Source: a virus
Virus record (IMG/VR): IMGVR_UViG_3300031251_000017
Coordinates: 1-64,000 of that record
DNA: 64,000 bases
Strand: one strand, 5' to 3'
Shown: in pieces, positions 28,339 to 35,597 of the stretch
How the letters are laid out: each line of letters begins with the position of its first letter
Numbering within the stretch: the stretch's first letter is position 1
Notes under the pieces: model-generated
The model's input: only the letters and a program-made list of their open reading frames with translations
Told to the model about the DNA's origin: nothing
Databases searched by the model: none
Position numbers and translations under genes: made by a program

Positions 28339-28617
28339 ATGCCACCGACCATACTCTCATCAAGAGCCGAGACGAAGATCGAGGTCGTCGCGCTATGGCA
28401 GGCGCGAGAAGTCATCAAGCGGCATGGCCTTTTTGCCGATGTGGAGACTTACGCCAACACGCATATAGACGATCTTCCGGCGCTCTACCAGTTGTGGAAT
28501 TTCGGGAATAATGTCGTCCGCCACTCACCTATAATCGACACTATGAAGGTGCTTCTAAATCTAACAGATGCGGGGATCGACGCGATGTTCGATGAAGCAT
28601 CGAGGCTGAGGCAATGA
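28339..28617 (+). CDS. Hypothetical protein
   Basis: A 92-residue mostly helical protein (EVVALWQAREVIKRHG near residue 15). It overlaps the methyltransferase gene by 4 nt and so may be its partner or a fibre-assembly chaperone. No family recognised. Confidence 0.5.
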   Translation: MPPTILSSRAETKIEVVALWQAREVIKRHGLFADVETYANTHIDDLPALYQLWNFGNNVVRHSPIIDTMKVLLNLTDAGIDAMFDEASRLRQ

Positions 28618-29192
28618 GGCCCGCGCACGAGTTCGCCGATTGCCGCAATCGCTCGCAAGCCGGCCAAGATGTCTTCGTGCTCTCGGCGCTCAAGTGGAAG
28701 CGCGAGGGCGTCTTCGTCGAGATCGGCGCGAGCGATCCCGTTCTTTCGAGCAACACCGCGCTACTCTCCGACGAGTTCGGATGGCGTGGACTCTCGGTCG
28801 AGATCGACGGCTCGCTCGCTCCGAAGTGGGCGAAGCGTCGACCGAAGGACATCTTCCTCGTCGATGACGCGACGACGAAAAACTGGCGCGGCTTGCTCGG
28901 CTTCACCGAGCGAGTCGATTATCTGTCGCTAGACATCGACCCTCCCGAGGCGACGCTAGCCGTTCTCGAAGCTCTCCCGCTCGATGTCGTCCGCTTCTCG
29001 GTTATAACTTACGAGCACGACGCATGGCGGGGCGACTTCCGCCCGCGCGAGCGCAGCCGAGAGATTCTCCGGTCGCACGGTTACAAGCTCGCCGTCCCGG
29101 ATGTTAGGACTCATGTCTTCTGGCCGTATCAAGGGCCGGAACCTCAACCCTTCGAGGATTGGTGGATAGACCCCGAAGTGGTCGATCTCTGA
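28614..29192 (+). CDS. FkbM-type SAM-dependent methyltransferase
   Basis: A 192-residue class I methyltransferase of the FkbM type. Seen: QAGQDVFVLSALKWKREG (16-33), the SAM-binding loop GVFVEIGASDPVLSSNT (33-49), GLSVEIDGS and LDIDPPEATLAVLEAL. FkbM enzymes O-methylate sugars or small molecules. Its place after the fibre genes suggests it caps or alters a glycan made by the GT2 fusion enzyme or modifies the cell surface. It is followed by a strong terminator. Confidence 0.75.
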   Translation: MRPAHEFADCRNRSQAGQDVFVLSALKWKREGVFVEIGASDPVLSSNTALLSDEFGWRGLSVEIDGSLAPKWAKRRPKDIFLVDDATTKNWRGLLGFTERVDYLSLDIDPPEATLAVLEALPLDVVRFSVITYEHDAWRGDFRPRERSREILRSHGYKLAVPDVRTHVFWPYQGPEPQPFEDWWIDPEVVDL

Positions 29193-29197
29193 AACGC

Positions 29198-29221
29198 AAG
29201 CGCCCTCCGGGGCGCTTTTTT
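29198..29221 (+). terminator. Rho-independent terminator
   Basis: AAGCGCCC (29198-29205) and GGGCGCTT (29210-29217) enclose a 4-nt loop and run into a T tract. It marks the end of the tail/adhesion transcription unit. Confidence 0.85.
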
Positions 29222-29236
29222 TATGGGGTGAAGGCA

Positions 29237-29419
29237 ATGAAGGACGCGCACATCATCGTCTTTATAGTCGTCGTGCTTTTGGTGGGCGCACTATCCGGCT
29301 GCGCGGCCGGGCGCTTAGTGCAAAGTGAGGGCGACGGCTATTCGAACGGCGGCAAAGCAAGACCGCCGGCGTGCGTTATACGGCGGGAAGGAAATGTCGA
29401 GGAATGGGGCGATTGCTGA
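29237..29419 (+). CDS. Small lipoprotein
   Basis: A 60-residue protein with an N-terminal hydrophobic segment (HIIVFIVVVLLVGALSGC) ending in the lipobox LSGC, so Cys22 should be lipidated. The mature part is short and charged with two further Cys. It is the first gene of the lysis region. It could be an accessory o-spanin-like or superinfection-exclusion lipoprotein. The start at 29237 has GGTGAAGG upstream. Confidence 0.6.
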   Translation: MKDAHIIVFIVVVLLVGALSGCAAGRLVQSEGDGYSNGGKARPPACVIRREGNVEEWGDC

Positions 29420-29431
29420 GAGGCGACGACC

Positions 29432-29674
29432 ATGTTCGATCTCATACCTTGCGACGAGCTTCCCTTCTTGATGCTGACGGTCGCGATCCTCGGTTCGGCT
29501 TATCTGATCTTCTGGTGGGCTAGGTTCGATCCGAGTCCGCTTCCCTCTTGGCGGTGGGGAGATACGCCTCGCCGCGAGCCGAAGGTGAGGCTCGATCTCG
29601 TCGCGCACATCATCGGCGGGTTCTTCGCGGCGCTCGCCGTCGACTACGCAATCAATCATCCGATATGCGGCTGA
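29432..29674 (+). CDS. Small membrane protein, lysis region
   Basis: An 80-residue protein with two predicted membrane segments (FLMLTVAILGSAYLIFWWA, residues ~12-30, and LVAHIIGGFFAALAVDYAI, ~56-74) separated by a basic loop with RRE. It overlaps the next gene by 10 nt. It is one of three small membrane proteins that could be the holin or antiholin; the choice cannot be made from sequence alone. Confidence 0.55.
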   Translation: MFDLIPCDELPFLMLTVAILGSAYLIFWWARFDPSPLPSWRWGDTPRREPKVRLDLVAHIIGGFFAALAVDYAINHPICG

Positions 29675-29841
29675 TCGCGCGGCTCGTCTTCGTGGCGCTT
29701 GTTCACGGCGGCGCTTACGTGTGGGTCGCCTTAAACGGCGGGCTTTTCATGTCTGATCCCGAAGCACGTTTATTCAAGGTCGCGATCACTCTCTTAGCCG
29801 CGATGCTCGGCGGGGCCTTCCTTCTCGACTGGCTTCTCTAA
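29665..29841 (+). CDS. Very small membrane protein, holin candidate
   Basis: A 58-residue protein with two hydrophobic segments (LIARLVFVALVHGGAYVWVAL and ITLLAAMLGGAFLLDWLL, the second split only by its loop). The start chosen is the ATG at 29665, inside the end of the previous gene. The stop overlaps the next start (TAATG). Size and topology fit a class II holin or pinholin, but this is inference. Confidence 0.5.
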   Translation: MRLIARLVFVALVHGGAYVWVALNGGLFMSDPEARLFKVAITLLAAMLGGAFLLDWLL

Positions 29842-30080
29842 TGGCGCCGAGGATCGACCGAAAGCGAGCTTCGGCGATCATCGTCGAGAGTTGGATCGAA
29901 GGGTCGTCTCCGAACGAAATCCAGAAACACATGCGGACTCTCGGCTTGCTCGTCGAGATTTCCGCGATCCGCGCTTGCGTCCGCGAATACATCGGAGCGG
30001 TGGACGAAGCGAGATTTTATGGAAGGAAAGACCGCAATGAAGATGAGCGCAAACGGCCGCGCGCTACTGATCCAGCGTGA
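29841..30080 (+). CDS. Hypothetical protein overlapping the endolysin gene
   Basis: A 79-residue basic protein with an HTH-like helical segment (IIVESWIEGSSPNEIQKHM). Its last 44 nt overlap the endolysin gene in a different frame. No function can be assigned. Confidence 0.45.
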   Translation: MAPRIDRKRASAIIVESWIEGSSPNEIQKHMRTLGLLVEISAIRACVREYIGAVDEARFYGRKDRNEDERKRPRATDPA

Positions 30081-30852
30081 GGGATTTAAGCTCAAGGCTT
30101 ATCAGGATTCGGTCGGGGTCTGGACGATTGGCGTCGGACATACCAGCATGGCCGGCCCGCCGCATGTCTCTCCCGGCTTGGCGATCTCGAAGGCCGAGGT
30201 CGATGCGATTCTCTCGCGCGATCTCGTCAAGTATGAGAACATCGTCACTCGCGCCATCCACGTTCCGTTGACGCAGGGCCAGTTCGATGCCCTCGTCTCG
30301 ATATGCTTCAACGTCGAGTCTGCTCTGTCGTCGAGGTCGTCGATCGTTCGCGCGCTCAACTCCGGCAACTATCGCGCGGCCGGCGACGCCTTCCTTCTCT
30401 ACAATCACCCGAGCGAGATCATCGGCCGTCGCAAGGGTGAGCGGAAGCAGTTCCTGTCCGCGACGAACGGATCGGCCGGGAAGCCGGTCCGCTATATGCC
30501 CGCGTCCGATCTCCACGAAGACGAGAAGGTCACGCCCGACTATCTGCGCGCGGCTGGCTCTCGGACGATCAAGGCTGCGGACTCGATCAAGAAGACCGCC
30601 GCGACGATCGGCGTCGGCGACATGCTCGCGACGGCTTCGCAGATCAAAGACTACGCCAATCAGGCGAACGACATCGCGACGGGCTTCCAGCACGGCGCGC
30701 CGGCTCGCGAGCTTCTCGATAACTATTGGCCGATCTTCCTCGGGGTCGGCGCGACGATGATCGTCGCGCTCCTTGCCTTCCTGATCTGGACTTACGCGCG
30801 CCAGATCGTGAAAGCCCGAGTCGATGACGCCGTTTTCACACCGGGAGAATGA
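30037..30852 (+). CDS. Endolysin, GH24 lysozyme with C-terminal membrane segment
   Basis: A 271-residue muramidase. The start at 30037 is preferred because GGAAGGAAAG (30021-30030) is well placed for it. The T4-lysozyme-type catalytic triad is complete: E15 in REGFKLKAYQD, D24 and T30 in WTIGVGHT. Residues ~150-240 form a helical extension, and a transmembrane segment lies near the end (IFLGVGATMIVALLAFLIW, ~236-254). Typical phage GH24 enzymes have ~150-165 residues without a C-terminal anchor, so this one may be membrane-tethered until triggered, or use the segment in assembly. Confidence 0.88.
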   Translation: MKMSANGRALLIQREGFKLKAYQDSVGVWTIGVGHTSMAGPPHVSPGLAISKAEVDAILSRDLVKYENIVTRAIHVPLTQGQFDALVSICFNVESALSSRSSIVRALNSGNYRAAGDAFLLYNHPSEIIGRRKGERKQFLSATNGSAGKPVRYMPASDLHEDEKVTPDYLRAAGSRTIKAADSIKKTAATIGVGDMLATASQIKDYANQANDIATGFQHGAPARELLDNYWPIFLGVGATMIVALLAFLIWTYARQIVKARVDDAVFTPGE

Positions 30853-30853
30853 T

Positions 30854-31303
30854 ATGCCCGCCTTCCTTCTCACCTTCGGTCAAATGTTCCTTAGCTTCGC
30901 GTCGTCGCGGGTCGGAAATATCGTTTTCGCTGCGTTGATCGCCTTCGTGTGGGGTCATCATCGCGCGGACGTTGCGTGTCGCGAGGAAGCGGCCGACGCA
31001 CAAGTGAAACTTGAGCGCGCTTTCTGGGCAGAAGTCGATCGCCAGCGGAAGGTCGCGAAGGAGATCGAGGACCGGGCGCGCCAGCGCGAGGGCGAGAACG
31101 CGGTGGTCGCCCGCGCCATGCAAGCCAAGATCGACGAATACGCCAAGAAGGAGTCAAAAGATGTCTCGTCGGAACCGCCACTATCGCCTGTCTCGGGCGC
31201 CACGCCGCGCGCGCCTCGGTCTTGTGTTGTCGATGATGATTTTGCTCGCGTCGTGCGCTCACTCGATGCCGCCGGTCGTCGTCGGGGCGCACCTTCCCGA
31301 TAG
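30854..31303 (+). CDS. Inner-membrane spanin (Rz-like)
   Basis: A 149-residue protein with an N-terminal membrane segment (VGNIVFAALIAFVWG, ~25-39) and a periplasmic coiled coil (~45-105, REEAADAQVKLERAFWAEV). GGGAGA at 30843 precedes the start. The Rz1-like lipoprotein gene starts inside it in the +1 frame, the classic nested Rz/Rz1 layout. Together they fuse inner and outer membranes in the last step of lysis. Confidence 0.82.
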   Translation: MPAFLLTFGQMFLSFASSRVGNIVFAALIAFVWGHHRADVACREEAADAQVKLERAFWAEVDRQRKVAKEIEDRARQREGENAVVARAMQAKIDEYAKKESKDVSSEPPLSPVSGATPRAPRSCVVDDDFARVVRSLDAAGRRRGAPSR

Positions 31304-31472
31304 GCCGGCGACCCTCGGAAAGAAGGTCGATCTGCCGCCGGTCATCATCGGCGAGTCGACGAAGGTCTTCGCCTTGAAGAACCGCGCCGTCGCGATCGAA
31401 GCGAACAATCGGATCGAAGCCGGCGCGGCTTATGACGACGAGCTTCGAGCCGGCTACGGCGCCAAGGAATAA
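31161..31472 (+). CDS. Outer-membrane spanin lipoprotein (Rz1-like), nested
   Basis: A 103-residue lipoprotein beginning inside the Rz-like gene. GAAGGAG at 31147-31153 precedes its ATG. The signal peptide is basic (RRNRHYRLSRAPRRARLG) followed by VLSMMILLASC, with lipobox LASC. The mature part has Pro residues (MPPVVVG, DLPPVIIG), typical of Rz1. It is longer than lambda Rz1 and extends 169 nt past the Rz stop. Confidence 0.8.
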   Translation: MSRRNRHYRLSRAPRRARLGLVLSMMILLASCAHSMPPVVVGAHLPDRPATLGKKVDLPPVIIGESTKVFALKNRAVAIEANNRIEAGAAYDDELRAGYGAKE

Positions 31473-31474
31473 GC

Positions 31475-31496
31475 GCCGGGGCGATAGCGCCCCGGC
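31475..31496 (+). terminator. GC-rich hairpin after the spanins
   Basis: GCCGGGGCG (31475-31483) pairs with CGCCCCGGC (31488-31496) around ATAG. It lacks a T run (TTCACC follows), so it may be an attenuator rather than a full terminator. Confidence 0.5.
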
Positions 31497-31529
31497 TTCA
31501 CCCGACACCGGCCGAAGGGGGAAAGACCG

Positions 31530-31763
31530 ATGCCGACGACTCAATATCATTTAGGGGAACTACTCGGGAATCTTTTTGAGACGACCTCGGAGCGTCTACA
31601 GGCCGTAGCTGCGGCGTCGGCGATCACGCTTCCTTGGTGGCTTCCTGATCTTCATTCGATCTCGGCCGAAGCCGCTCTCATCGCGCCGATCCTCGGCTGC
31701 ATTTGGTTCGTCGTGCAGATCGCTTTGCGGATTATCGAGTTCGAACGAAAAATGAAGAAGTAA
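31530..31763 (+). CDS. Holin-like membrane protein
   Basis: A 77-residue protein with GGGGG AAAG upstream. It has a weaker hydrophobic segment (AAASAITLPWWLP, ~26-38), a clear transmembrane helix (AALIAPILGCIWFVVQIAL, ~48-66) and a short basic cytoplasmic tail (EFERKMKK). This layout recalls class II/T7-type holins. It is the most holin-like of the small membrane proteins here. Confidence 0.6.
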   Translation: MPTTQYHLGELLGNLFETTSERLQAVAAASAITLPWWLPDLHSISAEAALIAPILGCIWFVVQIALRIIEFERKMKK

Positions 31764-31797
31764 CCTTCCGCGATCGTATCGTCCGCAAGGGGGCCAC

Positions 31798-32874
31798 ATG
31801 AAGAAGCCAGCCAAAAACAAAGAGCAGGAATTTCTAGCGGCGGTCGAAAGGAACCGGAACCCTGATGGAACGATAAATCGGAGCGCAGTGGCGCGCGATC
31901 TCGGCGTCGTGCGCCAAGCCGTTCAACCCCGAATTAAATTGTTAGAAGTCGAGGAACGGGTGGCTCGGAACAGACGCTTCGAGGCCCCTGATCTCCCCCA
32001 CCGAACCCGACAGCTCGACGAGCTGATCGCCGATCGTATCAAGGAAAGCGATCGGGTGATCTCGGCCGACGAGGCGCGCGACCTTATCCCGATCAAGGTC
32101 AACATCGCCGGCCCCTTCGGGCTTCTCGTCTTCGGCGATCCCCATGTCGACGATCCGGGTTGTGCCTTCGCCCTTCTCAAGAAGCACATCGAGCTTGCCG
32201 CGAGCCACGAACACATCTTGGCGGCGAACATCGGCGATCTCGCGAATAACTGGGTCGGCCGGCTGGCTCGGCTCTACTCGTCGCAATCGACGACCGACCG
32301 CGAGTCGTGGACTCTCGTCGAGTGGATGGTGAAGGCCGTGAACTGGCTTTTCATTATCGCCGGCAACCATGACCTATGGACCGGCGCGGGCGATCCCGTC
32401 GCATGGTTCGCGAAGCAGTCCGGTTCGATGTATGAGGAACACGGAGTCCGTCTCGAATTGCAGCACCCTTGCGGCGCTCGGACCCGAGTTCATGCCAGAC
32501 ACGACTTCCCCGGCCACAGCATTTGGAATTCTATGCACGGCCCGAAGCGCGAACTCGTCGCCGGGTTCCGCGACCATATCCTCGTCGCTGGCCACAAGCA
32601 TATCGGCGGCGACGAAGGGACGGTCTCGCCGGATGGGATATGTGCGCAGCTTGTTCGCGTGAGCGGTTACAAGCTCGCCGACACTTACGCGCGCCAACTC
32701 GGCTTGAAGAAGATGCCGATCCACCCCGCCGCGCTCATAATTATCGACCCCCGCGAACCCGACAACTCGCGAGCGCGCGCATGGTGCGCGCCGACAGTGG
32801 ATCTCGGGGTGAAGCTCTTGGACTCGATCCGCCGCGACTTTGACGCGGGACAGAAGCGGAAAGGTCGCGCCTGA
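31798..32874 (+). CDS. Calcineurin-like metallophosphoesterase with N-terminal HTH
   Basis: A 358-residue protein. Residues ~1-60 form a helix-turn-helix (NRSAVARDLGVVRQAVQPRI). The catalytic domain from ~105 shows the ordered metallophosphatase motifs GDPHVDD, NIGDLANN, AGNHDLW and VAGHKHIGG. Similar HTH-metallophosphatase proteins occur in phages beside packaging or late genes; substrates could be DNA ends or nucleotides, but this is unknown. It shares its last bases with the next start (TGATG). Confidence 0.85.
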   Translation: MKKPAKNKEQEFLAAVERNRNPDGTINRSAVARDLGVVRQAVQPRIKLLEVEERVARNRRFEAPDLPHRTRQLDELIADRIKESDRVISADEARDLIPIKVNIAGPFGLLVFGDPHVDDPGCAFALLKKHIELAASHEHILAANIGDLANNWVGRLARLYSSQSTTDRESWTLVEWMVKAVNWLFIIAGNHDLWTGAGDPVAWFAKQSGSMYEEHGVRLELQHPCGARTRVHARHDFPGHSIWNSMHGPKRELVAGFRDHILVAGHKHIGGDEGTVSPDGICAQLVRVSGYKLADTYARQLGLKKMPIHPAALIIIDPREPDNSRARAWCAPTVDLGVKLLDSIRRDFDAGQKRKGRA

Positions 32875-33404
32875 TGTTGATAGCGTTCTCAGGTCGGGCG
32901 GGCGCCGGTAAGACGACCGCCGCGTGGTTCTTCGAGCGCCACGGCTTTGTTCGGACCCGGTTCGCCGGCCCTCTCAAGGATATGATCCGCGCTCTCGGAT
33001 TGAGCGAGCAAGAGATCGACGGCGATCTGAAAGAGAAGCCTTGCGCGCTTCTCGGTGGCGCGACGCCGCGCCACGCGATGCAAACGCTCGGAACCGAGTG
33101 GGGGCGCGAGCTAATCCATCCCGAGCTATGGGCCGTGATCTGGCAGGACCGCGCGCGCCGGCTGCTCGATATGGGGAGGTCTGTCGTCGTGGACGATTGC
33201 CGCTTCCCGAACGAAGTCGTCGCGATCAAGGCCCTCGGGGGGAAGATCGTCCGAATCCACACCACGGACCCCGCCAGCCCCGGCGCGGCACATTGTAGCG
33301 AGACGCAGAACCTCCCCTTCGACGCAACGGTTCTCAACGAAGGGACCGATCTCGAAGTCTTCGAGTCGAGGCTTCGGGGATTGATCGACCAGCTATGGGG
33401 ATGA
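32874..33404 (+). CDS. Deoxynucleoside monophosphate kinase
   Basis: A 176-residue P-loop kinase like phage T4 gp1. Seen: the Walker A loop GRAGAGKTT (7-15), FAGPLKDMIRALG (30-42), ATPRHAMQTLGTEWGRE (65-80) and VVVDDCRFPNEV. It would convert dNMPs to dNDPs from degraded host DNA. In some phages such kinases also phosphorylate a modified dNMP, which is of interest here because of the TAGT-like glycosyltransferase gene. It overlaps both neighbours by a few nt. Confidence 0.88.
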   Translation: MLIAFSGRAGAGKTTAAWFFERHGFVRTRFAGPLKDMIRALGLSEQEIDGDLKEKPCALLGGATPRHAMQTLGTEWGRELIHPELWAVIWQDRARRLLDMGRSVVVDDCRFPNEVVAIKALGGKIVRIHTTDPASPGAAHCSETQNLPFDATVLNEGTDLEVFESRLRGLIDQLWG

Positions 33405-33652
33405 CGATGGCCGAGGAAGAAGACGACTTCGACCCCGATCTCGATGGCGCCGGCGGTCCCGAAGACCACATCGCCGCGAGGGCGATCGCTCACACAAAGG
33501 AACTCGAAGCCGCAGCGAAATTAAAAGAGGCTGGCCACGAAGACCTTTACAAGGAAGCCGTCCTAATGGCCGAGGCGCTTCGGCACTCGTTCCGAACGCG
33601 GAAGATCGGTCAACTCGAAACGATCAAGGGCGACAAACAGGAGACGAGCTAA
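33401..33652 (+). CDS. Small acidic hypothetical protein
   Basis: An 83-residue protein from the ATG at 33401 (overlapping the kinase stop); ATGs at 33395 and 33407 are alternatives. The start is very acidic (AEEEDDFDPDLD), the rest is helical and Lys/Ala/Glu-rich. It overlaps the next gene by one base. No function recognised. Confidence 0.55.
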   Translation: MTMAEEEDDFDPDLDGAGGPEDHIAARAIAHTKELEAAAKLKEAGHEDLYKEAVLMAEALRHSFRTRKIGQLETIKGDKQETS

Positions 33653-33849
33653 TGCTTCAAATCATCGTGCTTGTCTGCGCGATCGGAACCGCGAAGTGCG
33701 ATCAATCGACCGCGCGGGCCTATCACGTTTACCGGGCGCCACCCGGCTTCGCTACTTGCGGCTGGCAGTCGATATTCGTTCACGACGAGGCGCTCGCGCC
33801 CGCCGCCGACGAGGAACAACACGCGCGCTGCGCATGGAGGCCGCAATGA
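33652..33849 (+). CDS. Small, possibly exported protein
   Basis: A 65-residue protein starting in a TAATG overlap. The first ~15 residues are hydrophobic (MLQIIVLVCAIGTAKC) and could be a short signal peptide. Four Cys (residues ~9, 16, 36 and 61) suggest disulphides in the periplasm. Its stop overlaps the hydrolase start. Unknown function. Confidence 0.5.
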   Translation: MLQIIVLVCAIGTAKCDQSTARAYHVYRAPPGFATCGWQSIFVHDEALAPAADEEQHARCAWRPQ

Positions 33850-34610
33850 TGAACTTCCTAGCGCCGCTGCTGGCGTGGTTCGTCAAGCCGAACTGGACGA
33901 TTTACCGAGATTCGCCATACGGCTCGGACCCTCAACAGGTCGGCGACTTCTATATGCTCAACGGGGGCGTGAGGCCCGCCGTGATCTTTATCCACGGCGG
34001 CGGCTGGTCGGCCGGCGACAAAAGCGTCTATGAGGGCCGGGCGCGCAGATACGCGCTCGCCGGGTTCCATGTGATCGCGATCAACTATCGCCTCGCCAAG
34101 TTCGAAGACAAGTCGACGCAATGGCCGGCGCAACTCAATGACGTTCGGCTCGCTCTCAAATGGGTGCGAGATAGAGCGGGCGCCCTTCGGGTCGATCCGG
34201 GTCGGATATGCGTCGCCGGGGATAGCGCGGGCGGTCACTTGTCGCTGATGCTCGGCCTAACGGATAAGCCCGTCTGCATCCTCAATATGTTCGGGCCGTG
34301 CGACCTTCGCCCGATGTCGGACTTGCTCTGCAAGCTCCCCGTCTTCGGCGGTGGGCCGGCGACAGAGGACGCTTGCCCGATTGAGCGGATCGGCCCCGAC
34401 TTCCCGCCGACGCTGACAATCCACGGCACGCGGGATTCGACCGTCGCTTATGAGCAGGCGCTAACGCTCGATCGCAAGCTCGAAGCACTCGGCGTCGACC
34501 ATTCGTTGATCTCCTATGACGGGGGCCACGAATTTACGGATTTGCCTTGGTGGAAAGAGGCGTGGCTCGAAGCGCGCGGTCTTTGGTGGATTATGCGGAG
34601 GATCAAATGA
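33846..34610 (+). CDS. Alpha/beta hydrolase (esterase/lipase type)
   Basis: A 254-residue hydrolase. The start overlaps the previous stop (ATGATGA; second ATG at 33849). The oxyanion-hole motif HGGGWSAGD (50-58), nucleophile elbow AGDSAGG (S127), acid in IHGTRDS (D197) and His in YDGGHEF (H228) make a complete catalytic triad of the HGGG esterase/BD-FAE type. The first ~15 residues are hydrophobic and may be a membrane anchor. It lies in the lysis-late gene region, so cleavage of envelope esters or capsule O-acetyl groups is possible; the substrate is unknown. Confidence 0.82.
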   Translation: MMNFLAPLLAWFVKPNWTIYRDSPYGSDPQQVGDFYMLNGGVRPAVIFIHGGGWSAGDKSVYEGRARRYALAGFHVIAINYRLAKFEDKSTQWPAQLNDVRLALKWVRDRAGALRVDPGRICVAGDSAGGHLSLMLGLTDKPVCILNMFGPCDLRPMSDLLCKLPVFGGGPATEDACPIERIGPDFPPTLTIHGTRDSTVAYEQALTLDRKLEALGVDHSLISYDGGHEFTDLPWWKEAWLEARGLWWIMRRIK

Positions 34611-35209
34611 ACTGGCTCAAGACGATTTGGACGGCCTTCCTCGCCCTGCTCGGGATAAAGGCCCGCAGAGTGTGGACGGCCTTGAACGATGTGCCGATCT
34701 ACTATGACGATCAAGGGCGGGCCTTCTTCGTCTTCCCGACGACGAAGCCGGGCGCGAACTATCTCCTGACCCCGGCCGGCGGCCCGATCAAAGGGAAGTC
34801 GATCACGATCCGCTACACGATCGATGTGACGGGCGCGCCCGTCTTCGATTATCGGACGCACGATGACAATCAAGTCGAGCCGGGCTTTCCGGGGATCGCG
34901 CGCTTGATGATCCAGCGCAAGGGCGACGACTGGTCAGCCGCTGGCGAAATGCAGTTTTACCGATTCTGGTCGGTCGAGGGTTGCAAGGAACTCGCCCCCG
35001 GAACCTTCGAGATCACGGCGACGCTCGATCCTTATCTCTGGACCTCGGTTTATGGGGTGAGGGGATCGGACGCGCCGGCCGAATTCGCGGCGGCATTGGC
35101 GGAAGCCGAGTCGATCGTCCTGACCTTTGGCGGCGGCTACTTTTACGGCCACGGCGTTTACGTTCACGACGGCGCCGCCCGGTTCACGATCGAGTCGATT
35201 TCCTACTGA
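34607..35209 (+). CDS. Hypothetical beta-rich protein coupled to the hydrolase
   Basis: A 200-residue protein whose start overlaps the hydrolase stop (ATGA). An N-terminal hydrophobic segment (LKTIWTAFLALLGIKA) is followed by a beta-rich domain with many aromatics and Gly (YLLTPAGGPIKGKSITIRY, LTFGGGYFYGHGVYVHDG). It resembles jelly-roll glycan-binding domains, and with the hydrolase it may act on the same glycan. No family recognised. Confidence 0.5.
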   Translation: MNWLKTIWTAFLALLGIKARRVWTALNDVPIYYDDQGRAFFVFPTTKPGANYLLTPAGGPIKGKSITIRYTIDVTGAPVFDYRTHDDNQVEPGFPGIARLMIQRKGDDWSAAGEMQFYRFWSVEGCKELAPGTFEITATLDPYLWTSVYGVRGSDAPAEFAAALAEAESIVLTFGGGYFYGHGVYVHDGAARFTIESISY

Positions 35210-35251
35210 TCGAGATGCGAACGGCGCCAATATAAGCGCCGACGCTCAACT

Positions 35252-35292
35252 GGCCCCCGCTTCCGGCTTCGGCCGGGGCGGGGGCCTTTTTT
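35252..35292 (+). terminator. Strong terminator ending the rightward late genes
   Basis: GGCCCCCGC (35252-35260) pairs with GCGGGGGCC (35278-35286), with an inner CCGGC-TTCG-GCCGG stem, followed by TTTTTT. It separates the late genes from the leftward integrase operon. Confidence 0.9.
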
Positions 35293-35297
35293 GCGTT

Positions 35298-35597
35298 CTA
35301 GCCCCTCCACCAACTCGGCAAGATGCTTGTGGACCCCCTCGGTTTCTCGACCGGGATCGCCCTGACGACGCTTTCCTTGCGCTGGCGCTCGGCCCATTCC
35401 TCGTGCTTCTTGTTCCACTCGGCGACCTTTTTGGCGAACTCGGTCGGCCCGATCCCGGCGAGGATCATCGTCTGGAGCGCCGCTTCGACTTCGAGGGGTG
35501 TTCCCTGATAGCCGGAGGATATTCGCGGGCCGACAAAGACCCAATGCCGGCGAAGGTCGTCGCGGGCGTCTTTCAACTGCTCAACCGTCCACTTCAT
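35298..35597 (-). CDS. Hypothetical protein downstream of integrase
   Basis: A 99-residue protein coupled to the integrase (ATGA overlap at 35594-35597). It begins MKWTVEQLKDARDDLRRH and continues with a helical segment (GPTEFAKKVAEWNKKHEEW). It has no HTH typical of an excisionase. The coupling suggests a role in integration or lysogeny, but none can be assigned. Confidence 0.55.
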   Translation of the reverse strand: MKWTVEQLKDARDDLRRHWVFVGPRISSGYQGTPLEVEAALQTMILAGIGPTEFAKKVAEWNKKHEEWAERQRKESVVRAIPVEKPRGSTSILPSWWRG

